A stretch of 64,000 bases of DNA. Source: CAVPFA01 sp963703655. GTDB lineage: Bacteria > Actinomycetota > Acidimicrobiia > Acidimicrobiales > Bog-793. The stretch is taken from contig CAVPFA010000003.1 of assembly GCA_963703655.1 (NCBI GenBank), positions 1,984,001 to 2,048,000 on the forward strand. Reading direction: 5' to 3'. The translations under genes were made by a program, and so were the position numbers. The notes beneath the pieces are model-generated. The model searched no databases and had not been told where the DNA came from. It saw only the letters and a program-made list of their open reading frames with translations. Position 1 is the stretch's first letter. Every line of letters begins with the position of its first letter. Below are positions 57,397-64,000 of the stretch, in pieces.

Positions 57397-58281
57397 CTAC
57401 GGGTGCTGCCACACGTCGATCGAGCGGATCACCAGACTCTGAGGAAACTGGTCGGTGGAGTTCGGTGGCGTCCTGCCCCAGACGGCCAGATCCGCGATGA
57501 GGTACTCCGGCTGCGTGATCGACACCGCCTCCTGGGCGACCAGGAACCCGTCTACGTACCACGAGACCGATCCCGGTTCCCAGTCGACCCCGTAGGTGTG
57601 GAAGGCGCTGGAGGCGGTGGGCAGGTACACGTTCGCGGAGTCGGAGAGGTTGGCGGAGCCGAAGTGCACGTAAAAGCTCACGGTGCGCAACTGCGCCCAG
57701 TCCTCCATGACGTCGATCTCGGGAGGCCAGGCCCCGCTCTCGGGTTCGGTCCAGAATGCAGACCAAAGGCCCCGGCCGCGGGGCAGTTTGGCCACGATCT
57801 GGGCGTACCCGTACCGGAAGCTGAACTTGCCGTAAGACGACAGCAGTCCGGACACGTACCCCTTGCCGTCAGCCTGGTCTGGGACGACGGTCAGTGACGC
57901 GGTTCCGTCGTGCACGGCGACCTGGGAGGCCTGGTAGAACTCCAGCTCATTGTTGCCCCCGTTGGTGCAGCCCCAGTAGTAGCAGGTTGACCACTTGGAC
58001 GTGTCGAGGTTGGTCCCGGCGAAGTGGTCCGAGAACACGAGTGCCCAGGCGCCCCCGGGGCCGTCGGGGCGGTCGGTTGTGGCCGTTGTCGTGGTGGTAG
58101 CGGCGCTAGTGGTCGGCGTCGTTGGCGCGGACGCCCGAGGGGTCGACCCCCCGCTCGGCGCCGAGCTCGCGATGCCGGCTGCACACAAGCCGAGCGCGCC
58201 CAGCCCGACTGCGAGCGCGGCCGCTCGCGGGACTCGGCTTACGCCCGTTGACCTGTCACCTTCGCGCGCCCGCAGCCGCAT
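57397..58281 (-). CDS. Secreted glycoside hydrolase family 16 protein (1)
   Basis: Exported protein of 294 aa. The signal or anchor is about 16-40, followed by a Thr/Pro linker (50-70). The GH16 domain contains the retaining-enzyme motif ExDxxE as E188-I-D190-V-M-E193, plus 'GLLSSYGKFSFRYGYAQIVAKLP' and 'LWSAFWTEPES'. GH16 enzymes cut or transfer beta-1,3/1,4-glucans or galactans. It is a close paralogue of the protein at 60003-60899. Location beside glycan-synthesis genes suggests modification of the cell's own polysaccharide. Confidence 0.92.
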   Translation of the reverse strand: MRLRAREGDRSTGVSRVPRAAALAVGLGALGLCAAGIASSAPSGGSTPRASAPTTPTTSAATTTTTATTDRPDGPGGAWALVFSDHFAGTNLDTSKWSTCYYWGCTNGGNNELEFYQASQVAVHDGTASLTVVPDQADGKGYVSGLLSSYGKFSFRYGYAQIVAKLPRGRGLWSAFWTEPESGAWPPEIDVMEDWAQLRTVSFYVHFGSANLSDSANVYLPTASSAFHTYGVDWEPGSVSWYVDGFLVAQEAVSITQPEYLIADLAVWGRTPPNSTDQFPQSLVIRSIDVWQHP

Positions 58282-58455
58282 GTTGTCCCACTTTCCACAC
58301 CATTGCCAGGCGGGGCGCCTGCACCACCAGCGTCCAGGGCCTCGCGACCGGTCGCGAGCAGGGAGGATAACACCCGCCCCTGCGTGTGGGTCAAGCCCGT
58401 CGACGGATGCTCGTCTACTCGCCCGAGTATTTGGGCGCCTTAGCAGCTCGACGGA

Positions 58456-59850
58456 TCAGCCGGCAGGAGCGTAGACCGCGACCCAGTTGATGTAGACGTT
58501 TCCGGCGACGGACGCAGCGGGCTTCCCGCCGTCGGTCTCGGTCTGGAGGACCCAGTGCATCGGTACCGAAGGCGACATGGTGGAGGTTCCGACGACCTTG
58601 CCGTCAAGAAAGTACGTCACCCCGGCTGCTGTCCATTCGATCGTCGCGACGTGCCACGAGGTGTAGGGCGCGCCGGTGTTGGTTCCGAAGGCGTTGACCG
58701 ACGGGTCCCCGACGGTGTGGTCGAAGGCGTTTATCGAGCCGCCGAGGTCGCCCTCCGGGAAGTCGATCTCGCCTTGTGACCAGACGTTGCTGTCCGGCCA
58801 CAGCAGCCACGCGGTCTTGAAGCCGGTGAGACCGGCATCGGCCCTGAAGCACACGCTGTACATGCCGTAGGTCTGACCCGAAAAGGCGGCCTTGCCGGGC
58901 AGGATCGGTACCGGAGCGGCCACCTGGACGGTGCTCCCCGTCGTGCCCAGGTGGAGAATGAGGCACCGGTTGGAGACCGAGATGTTGCTGGTCTCATAGG
59001 AGCCGGCCTTCGACGTGTCGGTCTCCGGCGGCCCGTAGGCCGTCCATTTCGCGGAGTAGGCGCTGCCCGGCCATGATCCTGGAGCGACGTTCGTGGTGAA
59101 GTCGTCTGAGAAGATCATGTTCCATCCCGCCGGGCTGGTCGAGGGCATCGGGATGCCGCTCGGGTCTGTCGACGTCGACGAGGAGCACGGACTGGACGGG
59201 CCAGCCGAGGGCTGCGTGGTCGTGGTGGGGGGGTCGGTCGTCGTGGTCGTGGTCGGCGCCTGGGTCGTGGTCGGCGCGTCGGTCGTCGTGGTCGGCGCGT
59301 CGGTCGTCGTGGTCGGCGCCTGGGTCGTTGTAGTCGGCGCCTGAGTCGTGGTGGTCGGCGCCTGGGTGGTCGTCGTGGTCGGCGCCTGGGTGGTCGTCGT
59401 GGTCGGCGCCCGGGTGGTCGTGGTGGTCGGATCTCCGGTGGTCGTCGTCGGCGCCCTTGTGGTAGTCGTGGTCGGCGCCCTGGTGGTGGTCGTGGCCGGG
59501 TCGTTGGTCGCCGTCGGGGCCTTGGCCGTCGCGGGACTCGTAGTCGGGGTCCTCCGCGGGGTCCGCGGCCGAGTGGTCGCGGTCGCGCCGTGATGCAAGT
59601 GGTGATGACTGCGCGGCGTCGCCCCGGAAGGGCCGCTCACCGCCAAGGAGTTGACGAGAGCAGCCAGCGCGACTGCCAAGACGAGCCCACCCGCGAGGGC
59701 GCGACGTCGCTGAACAGGTAAAGCGCTGTAGAAGAACTCTCGAGCCCGAGGCAGCTGCGGCTTTCCGAGCATTGCCGCGCCCGCCGAGCGGGGGGCTGTC
59801 TGACGTCGACCGGGGTGGTTCCTGCGGCCCGAACTAAGTCTTTTGCGCAC
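58456..59850 (-). CDS. Secreted GH16 protein with long Thr-rich repeat linker (2)
   Basis: Protein of 464 aa from GTG 59850 (ATG 59772 is an alternative). A membrane or signal segment is about 52-72, followed by a Thr/Pro/Ala repeat region (about 100-215, heptads like APTTTTQ), then a GH16-type domain from 240. The catalytic motif is E361-I-D363-F-P-E366. It is less similar to the other two GH16 proteins here. The repeat linker is probably a wall-spanning or glycosylated stalk. Cysteines at 222, 296 and 334 could form disulfides. Confidence 0.88.
   Translation of the reverse strand: MRKRLSSGRRNHPGRRQTAPRSAGAAMLGKPQLPRAREFFYSALPVQRRRALAGGLVLAVALAALVNSLAVSGPSGATPRSHHHLHHGATATTRPRTPRRTPTTSPATAKAPTATNDPATTTTRAPTTTTTRAPTTTTGDPTTTTTRAPTTTTTQAPTTTTTQAPTTTTQAPTTTTQAPTTTTDAPTTTTDAPTTTQAPTTTTTTDPPTTTTQPSAGPSSPCSSSTSTDPSGIPMPSTSPAGWNMIFSDDFTTNVAPGSWPGSAYSAKWTAYGPPETDTSKAGSYETSNISVSNRCLILHLGTTGSTVQVAAPVPILPGKAAFSGQTYGMYSVCFRADAGLTGFKTAWLLWPDSNVWSQGEIDFPEGDLGGSINAFDHTVGDPSVNAFGTNTGAPYTSWHVATIEWTAAGVTYFLDGKVVGTSTMSPSVPMHWVLQTETDGGKPAASVAGNVYINWVAVYAPAG
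59219..59500. repeat. 21-bp-type tandem repeats encoding the Thr-rich linker
   Basis: Degenerate repeats of GGTCGTCGTGGTCGGCGCC and relatives run through this stretch; on the minus strand they encode APTTTTQ-like heptads. The plus strand therefore shows long Val/Gly-rich open frames, which are artefacts. Such arrays are prone to length variation between strains. Confidence 0.85.
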
Positions 59851-60002
59851 TTAGAGTGCATCGACAACCACTGAGCGTGACTTTAGGAGCTTTTCCTTTG
59901 TCCGACCATGACAATCTGATTGCCGTCAACGCTCGCCACTGCGATGGAAGCGCTCCGGCAGGGTATTCCTAACTCACTTGTCGGTGCAGGCGGGGCGGAA
60001 CT

Positions 60003-60899
60003 TTAGTGGGTCTTCTGGGCTCTGATCTGTGACGGGTGTTGCCACACCTCGATCGAGCGAATCACCAGGCTCTCGGGGAACCGGACGGCGGAGTTGGGAG
60101 GCAAGTTCCCGTTCACGGCCAGATCGGCGATGAGGTACTCGGGCTGGGTGATGGAAACCCGGAAATGGGCCCAGAGGAACCCGTCCACGTACCAGGTCAC
60201 CGATCCCGGCTCCCAGTCCACCCCGTAGGTGTGGAACGCGGTGGAGGCGGTCGGCAGGTACACCTTCGAGGAGTCGTAGTTATCGGCGGCGTTGTAGTGG
60301 AGGAAGAGACTTACGCCGTCGGACTGCGCCAAGTTCTCCATGATGTCGATCTCGGGCGGCCAGACGCGGCTCTCGGGTTCAGTCCAGAACGCCGACCATA
60401 GGCCCTGCCCGCGTGGCAGCTTGGCCACGATCTGGGCGTAGCCGTAACGGAAGCTGAACTTGCCGTACGACGACAAGAGCCCCGACGCGTACTTCTTCCC
60501 ATGAGACCGCTTCGGAATGACGGTGAGGGACACCGCCCCGTCGTGCTGGGTGACCTGGGAGGCCTGGTACCACTCCAGCTCATGGTTTCCCCGGTTGGTG
60601 CAGCCCCAGTAGTAACAGGTCGACCAGTCGGCCTTGTCGAGAGCGTTGCCGGTGAAACGGTCCGAGAACACCAGCCGCCACGTGCCCGCGGGGCCGTCGG
60701 GGCCGTCGCCGCGCGCCGCCGTGGTGGACGGTGGGCTCGTCGTCGCCGTAGTGGTAGTGGCGGAGCCCGCGGATCTCATGTTGCAGGCAGCGGATGAGCC
60801 CAGGACGGCCAGGACCAGTGCCAGAGCGGCCGCGCGCGGCACCCGCGTCACGCCCGTCGACCTGTCACAGCTGTGCGCCTGCGACGGCACCTTGTCCAT
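60003..60899 (-). CDS. Secreted glycoside hydrolase family 16 protein (3), possible lipoprotein
   Basis: Protein of 298 aa, paralogue of the one at 57397-58281 with near-identical blocks ('CYYWGCTN', 'SSYGKFSFRYGYAQIVAKLPRG', 'VDWEPGS'). The GH16 motif is E183-I-D185-I-M-E188. The hydrophobic segment 22-38 is followed by 'SSAAC' with Cys39, a lipobox-like site not present in paralogue 1. A Thr/Ser linker runs 45-62. It is divergent from the flippase gene, sharing about 220 bases of upstream sequence. Confidence 0.92.
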   Translation of the reverse strand: MDKVPSQAHSCDRSTGVTRVPRAAALALVLAVLGSSAACNMRSAGSATTTTATTSPPSTTAARGDGPDGPAGTWRLVFSDRFTGNALDKADWSTCYYWGCTNRGNHELEWYQASQVTQHDGAVSLTVIPKRSHGKKYASGLLSSYGKFSFRYGYAQIVAKLPRGQGLWSAFWTEPESRVWPPEIDIMENLAQSDGVSLFLHYNAADNYDSSKVYLPTASTAFHTYGVDWEPGSVTWYVDGFLWAHFRVSITQPEYLIADLAVNGNLPPNSAVRFPESLVIRSIEVWQHPSQIRAQKTH

Positions 60900-61120
60900 T
60901 TTTCGACCTCCGCAACGTCCACCAGGGTATCGGTGCTGTGGCCACTCACATTGAGTACTCGTCCGCTCGAGCCTTTCTCGCTCGGAAGACTCGCCCGGCC
61001 AGACGCGTCGCTGGACGGACGACAGTCGGCGTTGTGGGTGACCTCCGCGTCCCGAGGCCGACCGCCGCCATCGAGCGCGTGGGCACCCGCCGCGACTTAG
61101 GCTGCGGTGGTCGTGAACGA

Positions 61121-62425
61121 GTGGTCGGGGCCCCGGTGAGAGAGGTGCAGGGGGGACGCTCTCTCAGTCCATTGGTCCGTAACGCCCTCGCTCTCATGGT
61201 GTCCTCGATGGGATCGGCGGGCATCGGTATCGTCTTTTGGGGAGTCGCCGCCCATCTGGCCTCGGTCGAGAGCATCGGCCGCGGATCTGCGGAGCTCTCG
61301 GCGATGAGCCTCCTAGCGAGCCTCGCGAGCCTCAGCCTCGGGACGACCTTCATCCGATTCCTGCCCGTCTCCGGCGACCGGACCCGAGAGTTCGTGGGGC
61401 GCGCCTACGGCGCGTGCATAACTCTCGGCCTCATCCTCGCCGTCGTCTACGTCGCCGCCGGCCTCGGGCATCGGTTCCTGCCGACGGGCATCGGCTGGCG
61501 GGTGCTGTTCGTGGTGGTAGTCGCGTTCTGGGTTGTGTTCGTGCTGCAGGATGCCGCCCTCACCGGGCTGCGCGCCACGAAGTGGATCCCGGTGGAGAAC
61601 CTGCTTTTCGGGCTGGCCAAGCTCGCGCTTCTCCCCCTGTTCGTCGTGCTGATCCCCACGCAGGGCATCTTCCTCGCATGGTCGGCGCCGGTGTTCTTTG
61701 CCGTCGCGCTCGTGACCCGCTATCTGTTCCGCACGCGGATCCCAGAGCACGAGTCGTTGGATCGTGGCCGTTCCCTGCTGCCTTCGGGCAAGGAGATCGC
61801 CTCGATTCTCGCTGCGCAGAGCGCGGCTGAGCTGGTCGCCATCATCTCCTCGATGCTGATGCCGCTGATCGTGATCTCGCGGCTCGGTGCGTCGGCGAAC
61901 GGGCACTTCTACCTGCCGTGGACCATTGCCGTCTCGTTCTCGCTGCTGATCATCAACGTGCTCTCGTCGTTTCTTGTCGAGGCCGCTCACGATCCGAGCA
62001 CGATGCGCCAGCACGTCGATCGGACCGTCCGACTCGCACTGCTTATCCTCGTGCCGGGCGTGGTCCTGGGGGTCACTCTTGCGCCGTACGTTCTCCGGAT
62101 CTTCGGGGCGACCTACGCAGAGCACGGGACAACCTTGCTGCGCCTCCTGCTACTTGCCCTGCCGGGAACGGCCGTGACGAGTTTTTTCACGTCGTTTCTG
62201 TGGCTGGAGCGCCGAATGTTGGCGATGACCTTGCGCCAGCTTGCCGACGCGGCCGTGCTGCTGGGCACGACGCTGCTGCTCATCGGCCACTTCGGCCTTC
62301 TGGCGGTGGGGATCGCATCGTTGGTCACCGAGGCATTGCAGGCTTTGATCTTTCTCCCCGGCGCGATCGGTCGCTATCGCGCGGTTCATAGCCCGACAGG
62401 CTGGAAGCCGAGGGACGTCCTGTGA
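61121..62425 (+). CDS. Polysaccharide flippase-like membrane protein (MOP/Wzx type)
   Basis: Membrane protein of about 434 aa with 12-14 hydrophobic segments. 'NALALMVSSMGSAGIGIVFWGVAAHLASVESIGRGSAELSAMSLLASLASLSLGTTFIRFLP' is typical of the first helices of MATE/Wzx-like flippases. It would move lipid-linked glycan units across the membrane. The frame is open far upstream but overlaps the divergent GH16 start. I place the start at one of three in-frame GTG codons (61121, 61136, 61145) just before the first helix. The stop overlaps the next gene start. Confidence 0.83.
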   Translation: MVGAPVREVQGGRSLSPLVRNALALMVSSMGSAGIGIVFWGVAAHLASVESIGRGSAELSAMSLLASLASLSLGTTFIRFLPVSGDRTREFVGRAYGACITLGLILAVVYVAAGLGHRFLPTGIGWRVLFVVVVAFWVVFVLQDAALTGLRATKWIPVENLLFGLAKLALLPLFVVLIPTQGIFLAWSAPVFFAVALVTRYLFRTRIPEHESLDRGRSLLPSGKEIASILAAQSAAELVAIISSMLMPLIVISRLGASANGHFYLPWTIAVSFSLLIINVLSSFLVEAAHDPSTMRQHVDRTVRLALLILVPGVVLGVTLAPYVLRIFGATYAEHGTTLLRLLLLALPGTAVTSFFTSFLWLERRMLAMTLRQLADAAVLLGTTLLLIGHFGLLAVGIASLVTEALQALIFLPGAIGRYRAVHSPTGWKPRDVL

Positions 62426-63753
62426 TGGGCCGTACGGCGTCGGTCGAAAACCCCGGCGCAACCTGGGTGGGCCAGCTCGAGCTCGCAGGCCCGATGCGGG
62501 CGGAGGCCGTGATCGAGCCCGATCGGGATGGCGCTCACTTCGCACGCGTCCTGGTGCGGCTGCACCATGAGCCGCTCGGGTTCGTGACGATTGCTTCGCC
62601 GGGCGGCGTCGTGGACTCCGATCTGCTCCGCGCCGCGGTCTGGCGGGCGTTGGCGACCGACATCTGCACGCACCTGTCCGCGGACGGGTTGGAAAGGCCC
62701 GGCGGGCTCCCGCTCGAGGGGCTGGGGGGGTGGGAGGCCTGTACGGCGGGGGTGCTCTCGCCGGGCCCGTCGGAGGTTCCCGTCTCGGTGGTGGTGTGCA
62801 CGAAGGACCGTCCCGGCTCGCTCCGAAGCGTCCTGCGCACCTTGCAGCAGCTGGACTACGGTGCCTTCGAGGTCCTCGTCGTCGACAACGCCCCGAGCAG
62901 CGGCGCCACTCTCGAGTGCGTGCAGGAATTTGCCGGGACCGACCCTCGTTTCCGCTATCTGGTCGAGCCGCGTGCCGGTCTCTCGAGAGCGCGCAACACC
63001 GGCCTAGCGGCGGCCGTGCACGACTGGGTGGCCTTCACCGACGACGACGTGATCGTCGATCCGTGGTGGTTGCGCGGCGTGGCACGCGGGATCGGCAGGG
63101 GTGCGGAGGTCGGCTGCGTGACCGGGCTAGTGCCCCCTGCGTCTCTCGTCGATCCCGCGCAACGGTACTTCGATGAACGCTTCTCCTGGACCGGTTCGCT
63201 CGCACCGCGCGTCTACGACCTCGACAAGCGTCTGGGCGACAACGCCCTTTACCCGTACCGGGCTGGCATCTTCGGCACCGGGGCGAACTTCGCCGTCGAT
63301 CGGCGGCTCGTGGAGGGGATCGGCGGCTTCGACACGGCGCTCGGCGCGGGATCGCCGACCAACGGCGGAGAAGACCTGGACATGTTCCTGCGCGTCCTTC
63401 TTGCCGGGCGGGCGATCGCTTACGAATCCTCGGCTGTCATCTGGCACATCCACCGCTCCGGCCCCGAGGCCCTCGGCCGCCAGATGTACGGCTACGGGCT
63501 CGGGCTCACGGCGTACGTGACCAAGCACATGCTCGAGCCCTCGACGGGCTGGCAGGTGCTAAAGCGCGTCCCGCGCGGCGCGCGGCACCTGATCCACCTG
63601 CGGTCTCGAGCTCGTGGACCGCGCCTGGGAGCCCTGCGGTCATCGGCCAGCGCCGCGTATCGACGTGCCGAGCTGCGGGGGATGATGGCGGGTCCACTCG
63701 CGTACTGGCGGGCTCGGCGCTCGGAGCGTTCGCTCCCGGATGCCGTTCGGTGA
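62422..63753 (+). CDS. GT2 family glycosyltransferase
   Basis: Protein of 443 aa. An N-terminal region of about 110 residues precedes the GT-A domain: 'VPVSVVVCTKDRPGSLRSVLRTLQQLDYGAFEVLVVDN', DxD-type 'WVAFTDDDVIVDPWW', acceptor region 'TGANFAVDRRLVEGIGGFDTALG' and 'GGEDLDMFLRVLLAG'. The C-terminal helices ('RGARHLIHLRSRARG') are basic and may touch the membrane. GTG 62422 or ATG 62425 overlaps the flippase stop, so the two are coupled. Likely role: sugar addition to a lipid-linked glycan. Confidence 0.9.
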   Translation: MMGRTASVENPGATWVGQLELAGPMRAEAVIEPDRDGAHFARVLVRLHHEPLGFVTIASPGGVVDSDLLRAAVWRALATDICTHLSADGLERPGGLPLEGLGGWEACTAGVLSPGPSEVPVSVVVCTKDRPGSLRSVLRTLQQLDYGAFEVLVVDNAPSSGATLECVQEFAGTDPRFRYLVEPRAGLSRARNTGLAAAVHDWVAFTDDDVIVDPWWLRGVARGIGRGAEVGCVTGLVPPASLVDPAQRYFDERFSWTGSLAPRVYDLDKRLGDNALYPYRAGIFGTGANFAVDRRLVEGIGGFDTALGAGSPTNGGEDLDMFLRVLLAGRAIAYESSAVIWHIHRSGPEALGRQMYGYGLGLTAYVTKHMLEPSTGWQVLKRVPRGARHLIHLRSRARGPRLGALRSSASAAYRRAELRGMMAGPLAYWRARRSERSLPDAVR

Positions 63754-63754
63754 C

Positions 63755-64000
63755 TCAGGGGCCGGTGGCGAGCTCGTAGATCGTCGCACCGCCGCGGCTG
63801 TAGAGGACTCGCCAACCGGGAGCCCGGTCCATCGCGGCCAGGAACGTGCGGCACTGTGCGGCAGTGGCCAGGCCGTACTCCTCGGCGTAGGCGATCATGC
63901 TCGGGGACGCGATGAAGTAGCCCGGCGCCGTCAACCCGCCCCCGTAGGACACGATCTCGTTCGTGACGAACGGGACGTCCGCCGGGCTGAGCTCTTTGAC
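63755..64000 (-). CDS. C-terminal fragment of a larger protein (continues beyond the window)
   Basis: At least 82 codons ending at 63755; the 5' part lies off the right edge. The visible tail reads 'FVTNEIVSYGGG', 'GYFIASPSMIAYAEEYGL' and ends 'APGWRVLYSRGGATIYELATG'. Such endings occur in soluble C-terminal domains of large membrane glycosyltransferases (GT-C type), so that is a guess. The stop is one base from the stop of the convergent GT2 gene. Confidence 0.6.
   Translation of the reverse strand, partial: VKELSPADVPFVTNEIVSYGGGLTAPGYFIASPSMIAYAEEYGLATAAQCRTFLAAMDRAPGWRVLYSRGGATIYELATGP

Noticed and set aside
59093..59593. Val/Gly-rich plus-strand frames
   Set aside because: They are the reverse reading of the Thr-rich linker repeats of the GH16 gene on the minus strand.
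1..64000. CRISPR array, insertion sequence, prophage or integrase
   Set aside because: I looked for regularly spaced repeats, transposase or integrase motifs and phage structural genes and saw none; the tandem repeats present are short, degenerate and unspaced.

Overview
The window is a G+C-rich, gene-dense chromosomal segment from an actinobacterium. The evidence is gene content and order: glmU-prs-rplY-pth-mfd, eno-divIC and DUF501-ppx are actinobacterial neighbourhoods, and a mycothiol-nitroreductase-like DsbA protein and a ClpX-type zinc-finger regulator are also present. Thr-rich secreted GH16 proteins, many GTG/TTG starts and a shortened GlmU would fit an uncultured Acidimicrobiia-type lineage, but that placement is inference.

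Layout. 0.3-4.8 kb: two tandem paralogous ECF sigma/putative anti-sigma modules. One anti-sigma carries a Tat-type anchor and an exported Rieske [2Fe-2S] domain; the other has the same N-terminal domain but a different exported domain. A secreted-repeat protein and a YbhN-type membrane protein follow. 4.8-7.3 kb (minus): HtrA-like protease, a small partner and a pirin. 7.6-13.6 kb: a CUT2-type ABC importer with a fold-III PLP enzyme (D-threonine aldolase/D-serine dehydratase type), facing an M20 amidohydrolase. 13.7-18.3 kb: small proteins, a DsbA-like oxidoreductase, an M20 dipeptidase and an acyl-CoA dehydrogenase. 18.3-30.2 kb: housekeeping block (truncated glmU, prs, rplY, pth, mfd, PPIase lipoprotein, mazG, eno, divIC).

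30.3-41.2 kb: a molybdenum-hydroxylase (cox-like, form II) cluster with two large subunits, small and FAD subunits, MoxR ATPase, VWA protein, XdhC proteins, MocA and CoxG. It sits between divIC and a DUF501-Ppx fusion gene, which in actinobacteria normally lie close together. Three of its genes are broken by single-C indels and a fourth is probably split, so either the sequence has errors here or the cluster is decaying.

42.7-52.1 kb: DUF4118 protein, glycosyltransferases (one a sulfotransferase-like/GT2/GT2 fusion), GNAT, SDR plus PlsC, and an NlpC/P60 hydrolase with a coiled coil. 52.2 kb: a tRNA with anticodon UAA but a short variable loop, which is anomalous for tRNA-Leu. 52.4-57.3 kb: VOC proteins, the ClpX-zinc-finger regulator with a twin palindromic operator, an ABC exporter pair and a questin-oxidase-like protein. 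57.4-64 kb: three secreted GH16 proteins beside a flippase and a GT2 enzyme, probably an exopolysaccharide locus.

The most interesting signal is the Rieske-domain anti-sigma candidate. It suggests a membrane redox switch in which an exported iron-sulfur cluster controls an ECF sigma factor.
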